A stretch of DNA of 64,000 nt, taken from positions 10,883,596 through 10,947,595 of the forward strand of contig CM055744.1 of the NCBI GenBank assembly GCA_029465975.1, in the 5' to 3' direction. The notes beneath the pieces are model-generated. The model made no database searches and had not been told where the DNA came from. It worked only from the letters and a program-made list of their open reading frames with translations. A program made the translations under genes and the position numbers. The stretch is from Dallia pectoralis. Taxonomy: Eukaryota; Chordata; Actinopteri; Esociformes; Umbridae. Positions 34,781 through 46,180 of the stretch are shown in pieces; the first letter of the stretch is position 1; every line of letters starts with the position of its first letter.

Positions 34781-36847
34781 TAAACTATCATTCCACTCTA
34801 CTAGAGATTTTTCATACACATTTCCTTGCATTGAATTTGTATTTCTAATAAAATCCTAAATATAGCTCTTTTAATTCATGTCCAAACGTGCACTTTTCGT
34901 CCTGTGTGAACAAATTTTTACAGATCCAAATGCAGGGCAACAGGATGATTTAGCGGGACTCGCATGAACCTGTTTAAACCTGTTTAGTTTAGCCAAAGGG
35001 GCCTCAGTTTGGCTGCACATTCACTGAATCAGGTCATTTAGGCACAAGATGTGGCTGTTTTATCAAAATCATATATATTGAGTCAAAGAAACATTTTGAC
35101 GTTTGTTTTCACAAGTACCACATTTATAAAAAGTAAAATTCTTTTTTTAATTTTATTTGGAAGGTTTTGACGTACGCACTGTGTGAAATCATAGAAGTAT
35201 TATACAGGATCTACATTTAGTATGATATCTTTGGTCCCTGTACAGATTTATCATATAACGTCTATTGTGTATTACCTTGTAGTCTGCCATAACAAAACCA
35301 GGATTTATTGTTTCATCAGATTTTCATGTATCCGACAACTGGTAATGGCATGTGTGGTAAGCCCCAGACTGCTATTTCCTCATCTTAGCAGAGACATATG
35401 AAATGGAGAAAATGGTAACCTAAGAAAACATTTACATTTCATATCATCCCAATAAATGAATATAGCATCTATTAGAATTCTCCAATTCAGTGTTTTTATT
35501 GTGACAAATATATATTTCTACCCCTAGATATTATTTATTCCACAAAGTTCAATCTAGTGCTTCAGTGACATCACTCCCTGACATAGTTTCTCTGAGAGTG
35601 CCTTATGCTGTACAACAATTACTTTGTGAATGGGATTCATGAACCAGAGAAATGTTCGTATTTTTCTACTTTAATAGCTGCCAAATCATAGCCACTAGGC
35701 ACAAGTCATGAATAATTTGACTGCCTGTATACATTTAACTGCCTGTCTAATAGTAAGGAAATAAATCCCAATTAGCCAGCATCTCTACAGTATGTCTTCC
35801 TAATGGTTGAGATGCTGTCTAGAAAGCCTCATATACCTTCCTGCTGTGAATTTGGGCAAAATACACTGTTTTTTCAAAGTTCTAACATTCTAACTTCTAA
35901 TTCTAACTTCCCCCTTTTTAACCATTGTGTCTGCCAGAAACCAAACTGCAACAGAGCAGTTTATGGAGACTAGAGAGTACTTGTATATTATTTACGTATG
36001 TTGCGATTTTGCCAAGGAAATGCTAATGAGCTTTTCAAAAGCAAATTGTCAATGGAAACAGTCATAAACACAAATGTGTTGTTTAGCTGTGAGATCTGAT
36101 GTAGTTATTTATGAGTGCATTACTGACAGTGGCATCAAGCAAACGCATGTGCATGTGAAAGAGCATCTGTCTGCATTGGCTTGTATTCACTACTACTTTA
36201 CTGCAGTCATCACATGGCCATGAACATTAATGTCTGAAATATGTCTACTGTTTAAAAGTGTATTTGTCTTCTTAAACCTTTTGTTGTCTCTATTTGTCAT
36301 AGTATTGGGGAGGCAGTATTTATCTTGCCTATGAATTATTTAAACTTGTGGTATTTTATTAACAGACCAATACAGAGGAAGTAGATTGTACCGCAAAATT
36401 CAAATGTGCTTGTTGTAGGTTGTGTTGAAGAGACCTTGTGTTTGTATGTAATGTAATGTGTCATTCGCCACACCTTTGTGGACGTCATCGCAGCTTAAGG
36501 TGGCAGAATCAGCTACTGAATCTAAACGAGCAATACCTTTTTTTGCCAGAGAAGCATTGGGTTTTGCAACAGTTAGTTAAAAAAAGTATGAAAACTATAA
36601 TATTGTTTTTATTGGTTCGTTATAAAAAAAGATCTGTAAAGGTATATTTCCATTATTTCCACCTCCTTATCTGAACTATTTCTTGGGCCTCATCGTTGTC
36701 TTCCTGCAGAACATTTCTATTGATTCTAGAACCTTCCCTAACGAGTTGTCTGCTCATGAAAAATCTAGAACCTGCTCCTGAAAACATACATCCCAAATAT
36801 GCCAATGAAATTGTAGTCCACTTATATATCCATACAAATTAATGGGA
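34781..36847. other. unique AT-rich sequence, about 2 kb
   Basis: No tandem arrays, TEs or genes recognised. The ORF at 36438-36674 has no domain. Confidence 0.5.
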
Positions 36848-36925
36848 TGTTGCCATGAAGAATTAAGACAGTTCTGAAGGCTCAAGGGGGTCCAACCCAG
36901 TACTAGCTAGGTGTATCTAATGAAT
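36848..36925 (+). mobile_element. Tc1 family A 3' terminus
   Basis: TTGCCATGAAGAATTAAGAC then AGTTCTGAAGGCTCAAGGGG and GTCCAACCCAGTACTAGCTA reproduces the end of the transposase frame and 3' terminus of the family whose 5' end is at 33.7 kb. This stretch overlaps the first unit of the array. Confidence 0.85.
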
Positions 36926-37255
36926 TGGGTCCAACCCAGTACTAGCTAGGTCTATCTAATGAAGTGGGTCCAACCTGGTACTAGCAGGGGGTATCTAATG
37001 AAGTGGGTCCAACCTGGTACTAGCTGGGTGTATCTTATGAAGTGGGTCCAACCCGGTACTAGCTGGGTGTATCTTATGAAGTGGGTCCAACCCGGTACTA
37101 GCTGGGTGTATCTTATGAAATGGGTCTAACCCGGTACTAGCAGGCTGTATCTACTGAAGTGGGTCCAACCCGGTAATAGCTGGGTGTATCTAATGAAGTG
37201 GGTCCAACCCGGTACTAGCAGGCTGTATCTAATGAAGTGGGTCCAACCCTGTATT
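36888..37255. repeat. 39-bp minisatellite derived from a Tc1 terminus, about 9 copies
   Basis: The unit is GGGTCCAACCCGGTACTAGC + TGGGTGTATCTAATGAAGT. The first copy is continuous with the Tc1 3' end upstream, so the array is an expansion of transposon DNA. Starts at 36888, 36927 and 36966 fix the period at 39 bp. Confidence 0.95.
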
Positions 37256-37258
37256 ATC

Positions 37259-38169
37259 ACAGTACTGGTGTTAGGGTCAGTTGATTATTATGGTTAGCCA
37301 TCACAGTACTGGCATTAGGCATCACAGTACTGGCATTAGCCATCACAGTACTGGCATTAGGCATCACAGTACTGGCATTAGGCATCACAGTACTGGCATT
37401 AGGCATCACAGTACTGGCATTAGCCATCACAGTACTGGCATTAGGCATCACAGTACTGGCATTAGGCATCATAGTACTGGCATTAGGCATCACAGTACTG
37501 GCATTAGGCATCACAGTACTGGCATTAGCCATCACAGTACTGGCATTAGGCATCACAGTACTGGCATTAGGCATCATAGTACTGGCATTAGGCATCACAG
37601 TACTGGCATTAGCCATCACAGTACTGGCATTAGGCATCACAGTACTGGCATTAGGCATCATAGTACTGGCATTAGGCATCACAGTACTGGCATTAGGCAT
37701 CACAGTACTGGCATTAGGCATCACAGTACTGGCATTAGGCATCACAGTACTGGCATTAGCCATCACAGTACTGGCATTAGGCATCACAGTACTGGCATTA
37801 GGCATCATAGTACTGGCATTAGGCATCACAGTACTGGCATTAGCCATCACAGTACTGGCATTAGGCATCACAGTACTGGCATTAGGCATCACAGTACTGG
37901 CATTAGCCATCACAGTACTGGCATTAGCCATCACAGTACTGGCATTAGGCATCACAGTACTGGCATTAGGCATCACAGTACTGGCATTAGCCATCACAGT
38001 ACTGGCATTAGCCATCACAGTACTGGCATTAGCCATCACAGTACTGGCATTAGGCATCATAGTACTGGCATTAGCCATCACAGTACTGGCATTAGCCATC
38101 ACAGTACTGGCATTAGCCATCACAGTACTGGCATTAGGCATCACAGTACTGGCATTAGCCATCACAGTA
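37259..38169. repeat. 21-bp minisatellite, about 43 copies
   Basis: The unit is ATCACAGTACTGGCATTAGGC. It varies at two sites, TTAGGC/TTAGCC and CACAG/CATAG. Every unit carries the 8-bp palindrome CAGTACTG. Read on both strands, 350-codon ORFs result; they are artefacts of a period divisible by 3. Confidence 0.98.
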
Positions 38170-38530
38170 CACATGCCCCTCTCTCCAACCAAAAAGTTGA
38201 CAGAATCGAAAGTTACATATCCAACAGAAACCTTTTTCTTCATAAAAACAAAGCGAAGGTCGGCTGCAATAAAGCCCGCCCACCGTCCACGACTACCATC
38301 ACGTACCACTATCTTGGTCCACCATCAGCGTTGTAGCAAACAGCCTCTCCGTTTAACTAATAGTCCAATAACTCCCACTGGGATAGAGGCTGGAACACAT
38401 CAGCCCCTCTCATATGTCCACACTGAATGGGATCCTGTTTTGCACTGTAGTTGTATATAATCAGGATTGTTGAGGTGCAGGCTTCTATTGCAATATGATT
38501 GAGATGGGTTAGACAGGGCATTCCCTCAAC
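38170..38530. other. unique sequence, nothing recognised
   Basis: No gene or repeat family seen. Confidence 0.45.
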
Positions 38531-38690
38531 CTAATGTGCGTTTAAGTGCTTACGCGGACACTTTCATCAAGAGCAACTTACAGAAGTGGCTGCACATTGT
38601 GTTATATTGGCTTTCTGTGGGAACAAACTCACAAACCCGGGTTTGAAATGCAATGCCCGACCAAATTAATTACCTGGAGCCCCTTTCTCT
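38531..38690 (-). mobile_element. tRNA-type SINE relic, minus strand
   Basis: GACACTTTCATCAAGAGCAA then CTTACAGAAGTGGCTGCACA is the reverse complement of the '...GAGCGTCTGCTAAATGAC...' tail of fish SINEs. Further right, AACCCGGGTTTGAAATGC is the reverse complement of a B-box-like GGTTTGAA/CCGGGTT region. It is diverged. Confidence 0.6.
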
Positions 38691-39026
38691 TTTCTTTCCA
38701 TTTGTCTCCATACTCTTTCTCTTCGTCCTTCTCTCTTTCTCTGACTGCTATAGTGCTCTTATTTCTTTGACTAGCCTGGCTTCTCTACTCAATGCTATGT
38801 GTTTCCGGCAGGCTTTACCAGCGAAACTGATTATAGTAGGTCTTGTAGATATTAAATGGGTTAGTCGAATTCTGTATCTATATAGCTTTAGTGTATAGCC
38901 CAGGTGTTGTATCTTCCCACCAGTGTGTGTATGTGTGTAGTAGTTTGTGTGAGATGGTATGGACATGTGTGATCTGTCGAATTTCTGGCCACTTCACTGT
39001 TGTGATCCTTTCAGTGTGTTTGGCTG

Positions 39027-39029
<3 letters not shown>

Positions 39030-39074
<45 letters not shown>

Positions 39075-39085
39075 ACACACACACA
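39030..39085. repeat. (CA)n microsatellite
   Basis: About 27 CA units with one TA interruption. Confidence 0.97.
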
Positions 39086-39792
39086 GATGGCAGGCAGGCT
39101 ATATTCAGTGTTAAATAATATAAAATCTCTGCTTGGGTTTTAGTTAATTAGCCAGTAGAAAGGGAGGTGGATGGGGGGATTGGATTCTCTCCTTTAACTG
39201 GGTCCAAGTTTGCCCGAAGGAGGTTGTTGGAGATGAGGTCAGAGGGAGAAGAGGAACAAACAGAAATAGTCATTTAGCATCTGAGGAGAGAGCAACAGAG
39301 ACCAAAAGAGATTTCTGATTTTAAAATGACCTTTATTGGCCTCGTTGTTACATCACTGAAAGCACACATGTGGAGAGGATGACTCTGATTAGTGAACAGA
39401 AAAGTGGATAATATGCGTAAATAGGACACTTGCATGTTATTGGGTTTGTTTCGGCGGATCTCAGTGGAGTATAGTGCTACAGATCTGTTTCCATTCCATT
39501 TGGGACTTGTATTAGCCTGATTAACAGCAATAAAATAGAAGCCGTCATTTCTGTATGGAAGAACATTAGTCACTTCTGTTACTTTGAAAATTGCAGAGAA
39601 CATATATTTTAATATATCTTAATAGGAACTTAAAGTCATTATTTTCCACCTAGCTTTCAGGATGAAAATAATTGGCTGGTTCAGCAATCAATCAAGAACT
39701 GGATGGGTTGTAACTTCATACTTCTCTCACAGATAGACAGAACAAAAGTGTGACTTGTTCATGTGCTGGGTTGACAAAGACATGAAAATGTT
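39086..39792. other. unique sequence, nothing recognised
   Basis: The 109-codon minus ORF at 39274-39603 shows no domain. Confidence 0.45.
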
Positions 39793-39982
39793 CTAAAGAC
39801 CTGAAAAGGTTCTATAGACCTTTTGAATAAAGTTCTTAAGAACGGGAAGTTCTTGGCCAGGTTCTAAAGACCTGAAAAGATTCTGAAGACCTTTTTAATA
39901 AAGTTATGAAGACCTGGAAGTTCTTAAGACTTCGCGGCCAGGTTCTAAAGACCTGAAAAGATTCTGAAGACCTTTTAAAAAA
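39793..39982. repeat. imperfect tandem repeat of TTCTAAAGACCTGAAAAG
   Basis: The segment GGCCAGGTTCTAAAGACCTG...GAAGACCTTTTTAATAAAGT is present about twice, with shorter AAGACCTGAAAAGGTTCT partial units before it. Confidence 0.85.
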
Positions 39983-41870
39983 TATATAAATGTATGTACA
40001 TGATTCCAGTAAACATGTTGCTATGAAAATAAAATGCATGCATTTTATAATTTCTTCTTTTTTACTTTGTAACGCACATTGAATTGCTTCTATGTATGAA
40101 TTGTGCTATATAAAAACGTGCTTGCAAAGATAAAATACTGCTGCCTATAATATAGACTAGCTTAATGTCAATTGCATTAAATAGCAAGACAAATATATCT
40201 AACAAGCAGAGTATGAATAGGACAAATATTTAGGTGCATTCTGGTCTTATGATTTTCCGACTGATATCACTTTACGGAAGTCACTTCTTGCAAACAAATG
40301 AATGGTTTAGAATACAATGAGAATACAATGAGAGCAGCATAATGTATAGAGCACACATACCTGTGTCATCTGCTTTCATCAATAGCAATGAGCAATTAAC
40401 TGAAATGTCTGTTGTTTTTTTCTATTGTTGAGTAACTAATCAAACCAAACATAGTAATTGACTAAAATCACCATAATTTATTGTGCACCAAGACATAGAA
40501 AAAAAGGAATTGTACACAACAGCATAAGACAATAGCAAGCTGTGCTAGATGATTTATAGTTACACTTAAGGTATGCTTATGCAGCTATCTACTAGCTAGG
40601 TAGTAGCCACTTACATGCTGTAAATGTTACACACAACTAATATTTTATGAAAGTAACCTGTGCGAGTTGTGGTGTGAATGAGAGAGTCAGTAGCGAAGAT
40701 CTGTTCGCATTTTCAGGAATGTATTTCAGAAAAGTTCTTGTGATCTCCATTCTGGTGGACAATAACAAAAGAACAAAACAAAAGCAATAAAGTAAAAAAT
40801 CATATTGTAGAACCTAATGAGGTCATGTATCGACAACCCACAATAGACCACAACGCAGAACAAACTTAAATACAAACATCACAAACATCACTGCAAACAT
40901 CTGAACAAAGAGCACAGAAATCCAACAGTTGAGAGAATGTAAACAGGTGCACGAGATGAGTGATAAATCAAAACAACAAGGGTGTGTTAGGTTCATGCTC
41001 TTTAGGAACGCGCGAGGAGTGATGTGGAGTGAGCTGAAGCAGATAAGCACTGAATCAGAGAAATTAGGATGTTCTAGATTTGTCTTCTTTGGGGATCCAG
41101 GAGTAGTGAGGTGAAGGTGCTGGAGATAAGTGCTGAATCAGAGGGACGAGGGTGTGTTTGGTTCGTGCGCTTTTGGAACCCGGGAGGAGTGAGGTAGAGT
41201 GAGGTAAAGGTGCAGATGGCGGATTTGTGACAATGTGAATAAAATGCTACAGTGTTATAAAGTGCTACAATGAATCAATTAATATATAAAAAATATAAGA
41301 AATGTCATCTTCTAAGCGTGATAAGAAAACATATTGTGTGATGTATGATAAGAATAACATAAGGATCTTATAAACTTGATGTGCCTTTCTGAGGCAAATC
41401 GTAGCAAAATGGGCAGAGGCTTGACAGTAGATGTTTTTAAAGTTAAATTATAACCTAAATTATATAAAGAATTACCAACATTCATATTTCAAGACAATGT
41501 CCAGTTCTTCTTGTAACGAAGAACTATCTGAAGCAGCAAGTGTTTCATAATCCTAATAAGAAAAGCTAGTTAATCAAGCTTGTTTTCAACCTGCCACCTT
41601 CAGCGATGGAAACTTGGCTGTCGTTTTTTACAATCTAGAGATAATGCTGCAATGCCCACAACAATTTCTTGCACGTTTAAACATTAATTTTGTGTTTCGG
41701 GTTGTTCACACTGGGCACACTTGGAAAATAAAATGTATGAATTAATAAATGAAAAGAGAGAAGATAAAAAAAGAGCAGAACCGTGGAGGGTGACGTCCAA
41801 CGAGTGAATATGCAGTAAAGTGCAGTTCACAGTAGAAATTGAGTAGAAAACACCAACACTGCATGAACTG
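39983..41870. other. unique AT-rich sequence with a local 100-bp near-duplication
   Basis: The block TGCTCTTTAGGAACGCGCGA...GAGTGAG near 41000 and GTGCGCTTTTGGAACCCGGG...GAGTGAGGT near 41165 are related, as are the sequences before them (AACAAGGGTGTGTTAGGTTC / GACGAGGGTGTGTTTGGTTC). No gene is recognised. Confidence 0.45.
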
Positions 41871-42157
41871 AAGGAGGTACAGTCATCATAGTACGTACCT
41901 GACTCCCACAGAACCAACAGAGGTACAGTAAGCAGAGTACGTACCTGACTCCCACAGCACCAACAGAGGTTCAGTAAGCAGAGTACGTACCTGACTCCCA
42001 CAGAACCATCAGAGGTCCTGTAAGCAGAGTACGTACCTGACTCCCACAGAACCATCAGAGGTCCTGTAAGCAGAGTACGTACCAGACTCCCACAGCACCA
42101 ACAGAGGTCCTGTAAGCAGAGTACGTACCTGACTCCCACAGCACCAACAGAGGAGTG
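41871..42157. repeat. 46-bp minisatellite, about 6 copies
   Basis: GAGTACGTACCTGACTCCCA + CAGAACCATCAGAGGTCCTGTAAGCA, phase fixed by GTACGTAC at 41891, 41937 and 41983. Each unit carries the palindrome GTACGTAC. Confidence 0.95.
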
Positions 42158-42943
42158 CTGATGTGTGGTTCTCACTCTCAACGTCTTTGTAGAGAGAAGC
42201 AAAGTTAGTTCAGACAGAGAACCCAGATGTGCCCTCAACAGCATTACCTGATACACGTCGGGTGTCTGAATATTATCATTTTTTCATTGGGTTTTAAAAG
42301 AATACAAATAATTCTTTTATCGCATTAGCTTGGTATGTTTTAGAGCGGACAGAGAGTCATTTTCGATGGCTGTTCGAGATGACAACAAAATGTCAATTCC
42401 TCCATTGCCCAGAACAGAAAACACATTGAAAACTGCAAAGCAAAGAATATTTTTAGAGAGTTGTGCTATGAGAGATAAATAGCTGGATAAAACAAGGGCA
42501 TACATGAAAACAAACATTGGTTCTGGTGCATTTCCAAGGAGGAAAGAACTAAATGGCATTAAAAAAGATGAAGCTCGGTCTGATTTCGCACTTTTTTTCT
42601 GGACGGGTTGTCCAGGGGTGCTCAGCTAACACTAGCTTGGCTAGTTACCCAATTAAAGATGACATAGAAATGGAGTTAGAGCTTTCTGGACAGGAAAAAA
42701 TAGTGCATTATTATAGAGGTCGTTTAGTTTGATATTGTGTTACACCAGCCAACTGTAGCTCCCAGTGGATGCATCTAGACTAGCTGTGTTTAGGGAATTA
42801 AATAGGATAAATTGATTTCGAACAGTATAATAGACGTAGATTTATTGTCTATCTAGCTGGCATGTATCAGATATTGTGTAACTAGCTAGTATAACTTACT
42901 CCAATTTACATGAAATAAACATTTGTCTCAAGAAACACATATG
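42158..42943. other. unique sequence, nothing recognised
   Basis: AT-rich; the 80-codon minus ORF at 42317-42559 has no domain I recognise. Confidence 0.45.
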
Positions 42944-44466
42944 CAGTGGATATAAAATGTCTAGACCCAACCCTGTTAAACTGCCAGGATTTTATAATGT
43001 GAAAAAAATTGACAAAAATAAATCACCTCAGAAATGTTTCCACATTTAATGTGACCTATAACGTGAACAATTCAACTGAAAAACAAACTGAAATATTTGA
43101 GTGGGTATTTAAAAAAAATCTTACAATATCCTGGTTGCACACATTCGACCCTATAACTGCGGATGTGTTCAGAATTAACCAATCACATTCTAACACTCAT
43201 GTTAAATAGAAGTCATTACACACCTGCCATTATTTAGAGAGACTCTGATAAATCTCAAATAAAGGTCAACTGTTCCAGTTGGATTTTCAAGAAAATGTCT
43301 TTGTTGCATCTCAGGGCAAAATCCATGGTCCTTAGAGAGCTTCCAAAGCATCAGAGGGATCTCATTGTTAATAGATATGTCAGGAGAAGGGTACAATATA
43401 CAGAATTTCCCAAGCATTAGATATACCATGGAACACAGTGAAGACAGTCATCATCAAGTGGAGAGAAAATGGCACAACAGAGACATTACCAAGAACTGGA
43501 CGTCCCTCTAATATTTATGAAAACACAAGAAGAAAACTGGTCAGGGAGGCTTCCATGAGGCCTACAGCAACATTACAGGAGCTGGAGAAATGTCTGGCAT
43601 GTACTGGCTGTGTGCTACATGTGACAACAATTTCCTGTTTTCTTTATATGTATGCCTATGGGGTAGGGTGGCAAGGGTGGTAGGGTGGCAAGAAGGAAAC
43701 CTTTTCTCACGATGAAAAACATCCAAGCCTGGCAGATGGTGGCAAAAACAAACATCAAGGTTGAACTTGGTTTGAATTTGGTTGAACGAAAGGTATGTTT
43801 GGCGCAAATACAGCACTGCACATCGCCCAAAGAACACCATAACCACAGTGAATCATGGGGGTGGCAGCATCATGCTTTGGGGCTGTTTAACTTCAGCTAG
43901 AACCAGAGCCTTAGTCAGGGTGAAGGGAATAATGAACAGTTGCAAATACCAGGGAATATTGGCACGAAACCTTCAGGCTTTCAAAAGCACACATCCAAAT
44001 CCACAAAAGCATGGCTACACCAGATGAAGATTAACGTTTTGGAATGGCCCAGCCAGAGCCCAGACCTGAATCCAATCGAACATCTGTGGGGTGATCTGAG
44101 GAGGGCTGTGCACAGGAGTTTTCCTCGCAATCTGACAGATATGGAGCGCTTTTAACATGAAGAGTGGGCAAATATTGTCAAGTCAAGATGTGCCATGTTA
44201 ATAAACTCCCACCCAAAAAGACTGCGGCCTATAATAAAATCAAAAGGTTCTTCAACAAAGTATTAGTTTAAAGGTGTACACACTTATGCAACACGTTTAT
44301 TTTAAGGTTTTTATTTTTCCCCCTAAAAGATTTCAGTATTTTTTATTCTCGTTATAGGTCACATTAAAGGTGTAAAATGTTCAGAAATGAGTTATCTTTG
44401 TCAAATTTCTTCACATCACAAAAACCTGGCACTTTAACAGGGGTGTGTAGACTTTTTATATCCACC
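42944..44466 (+). mobile_element. nearly full-length Tc1/mariner element with long TIRs
   Basis: The left end CAGTGGATATAAAATGTCTA and right end TAGACTTTTTATATCCAC are inverted copies. The inner inverted pair TTTAATGTGACCTATAACG / CGTTATAGGTCACATTAAA shows the TIR extends about 170-200 bp, the IR/DR arrangement typical of Tc1 transposons. Total length is about 1.5 kb. Neither flanking TA is intact (TG at left), so the insertion is not recent. Confidence 0.93.
43400..44270 (+). pseudogene. Tc1-family transposase pseudogene
   Basis: Pieces in different frames recall a DD34E transposase, normally about 340 residues: the helix-turn-helix region (KTVIIKWRENGTTE and RTGRPSNI, 43438 on), then NTITTVNHGGGSIMLWGC (43800s), then WPSQSPDLNPIEHLWGDL (44040-44100). 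The final catalytic Glu in NPIEHLW is intact. The region of the first Asp (normally a WSDET-type block) is scrambled near 43735. A deletion near 43980 removes the DNDPKH block with the second Asp. At least three frameshifts separate the pieces, and the normal Cys codon after ERF is now a stop. No active enzyme can be made. Confidence 0.9.
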
Positions 44467-45223
44467 AGCTAACATCTCTTACCCGTGTGGCTGCTATTGT
44501 ATTTTGTTGGTCCTATGTTGATACATTCATTCATATTTTAATTTTTTCATGGTAGAATATTTCAGACATCGTTGGGATCATGTGAGTGATACATGCAAGA
44601 AATAATACGAACTAAATCGCTATTTGTAAATTAACAAATCATTGGGATGGCATCATGTTGATAACTAATACTTTTTTTGTAGTGGAGTCACAAATAATAA
44701 ACACACAGGAGATTGGGATATTTTTTGAGCTGATGTAGTTGGTGGTGTGCATGTAAGGTTAAAGCTTTACAGCAGACACATACAAACTAGATGTCAATGA
44801 AGGAGGTGAGGACTTAACAATTGATGCATTAAGCTTTAGATGCAGTGAACACATCATTCCTGTCATTAAAAGGCTTTAAATATATTTATTAAATACAGTT
44901 TAATCAAATACTGGTAAAGGGAAAAACAATGTAAACAGAGTTTTTGATAAACAGACAGCACAAACCTTGTTATAAAAGTGTCTTAAAAAAGACACAAATG
45001 CCTGGAAACCTAATGGATAACAAAGCACATAACTCCGGGAAGTAGTTTGATGTAGGTGGTTCGTTTCTATGAATCCACACATTACTGATATTCCTCTATG
45101 GATCTTCACATTACTCATATGAAACTGGAGACTGGAGATATTAAACTTCTGTCTTTGGATTTTCAGACACCACTCTTTCTCTTTACAACATGTCAAAATG
45201 TCCCTCTCTCTTTCCTCTCTCTG
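44467..45223. other. unique AT-rich sequence
   Basis: No gene or repeat family recognised. It ends in a pyrimidine-rich run (CTCTCTCTTTCCTCTCTCTG) that seeds the next array. Confidence 0.5.
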
Positions 45224-45836
45224 CTTTCAGACATACAGTACACACAGTATATCTCTCTATACGAGTGTTTCTTGTCTATCTTCTCTCTCCCGGCTTTCAG
45301 ACATACAGTACACACAGTATATCTCTCTATACGAGTGTTTCTTGTCTATCTTCTCTCTCCCGGCTTTCAGACATACAGTACACACAGTATATCTCTCTAT
45401 ACGAGTGTTTCTTGTCTATCTTCTCTCTCCCTGCTTTCAGACATACAGTACACACAGTATATCTCTCTATACGAGTGTTTCTTGTCTATCTTCTCTCTCC
45501 CAGCTTTCAGACATACAGTACACACAGTATATCTCTCTATACGAGTGTTTCTTGTCTATCTTCTCTCTCCCGGCTTTCAGACATACAGTACACACAGTAT
45601 ATCTCTCTATACGAGTGTTTCTTGTCTATCTTCTCTCTCCCGGCTTTCAGACATACAGTACACACAATATATCTCTCTATACGAGTGTTTCTTGTCTATC
45701 TTCTCTCTCCCTGCTTTCAGACATACAGTACACACAGTATATCTCTCTATACGAGTGTTTCTTGTCTATCTTCTCTCTCCCGGCTTTCAGACATACAGTA
45801 CACACAGTATATCTCTCTATACGAGTGTTTCTTGAG
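45224..45836. repeat. 70-bp minisatellite, 9 copies, each with a splice-acceptor-like motif
   Basis: The unit starts CTTTCAGACATACAGTACAC and ends CTTGTCTATCTTCTCTCTCCCGG. CTTTCAG recurs at 45224, 45294, 45364 and on to 45784, exactly 70 bp apart. Units differ only at CCCGG/CCCTG/CCCAG and one CAATAT. Each ends in a pyrimidine tract followed by CTTTCAG|A, a good 3' splice-site consensus. Confidence 0.97.
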
Positions 45837-46180
45837 CCAAGTTAGGACCGGGATTTTGATCAATACATAGCACTAAGCGAATTCTGCAATAATAAAAGCA
45901 TTATAGGTTAAGTGAGATATGACACATAGTCGTAATGCAGACGGTAGATCTGCTCTCTTCATTCCACTTCTTCCTGTCTGACTCAAGCAGAGAATAAGAG
46001 AGAGGTGGAGCTGACTGGGACCAGATATCAGCCCTGGCATGTCTTACACAGCATACCATCTTTATCCACAATGCCTTCACAACAACCCAATTTCTCACTT
46101 GAGCGGCACACATATAGTACACGACCAGCCTGTCCACCCCCCATTCCCTCGCAGCAAAAAGTTGGACATTTAGAAATGAG
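45837..46180. other. unique sequence, nothing recognised
   Basis: The 100-codon ORFs on both strands (45901-46342) show no domain. Confidence 0.4.

Noticed and set aside
37257..38336. 350-codon ORFs on both strands (HHSTGI and NASTVM repeats)
   Set aside because: Products of a 21-bp array open on both strands.
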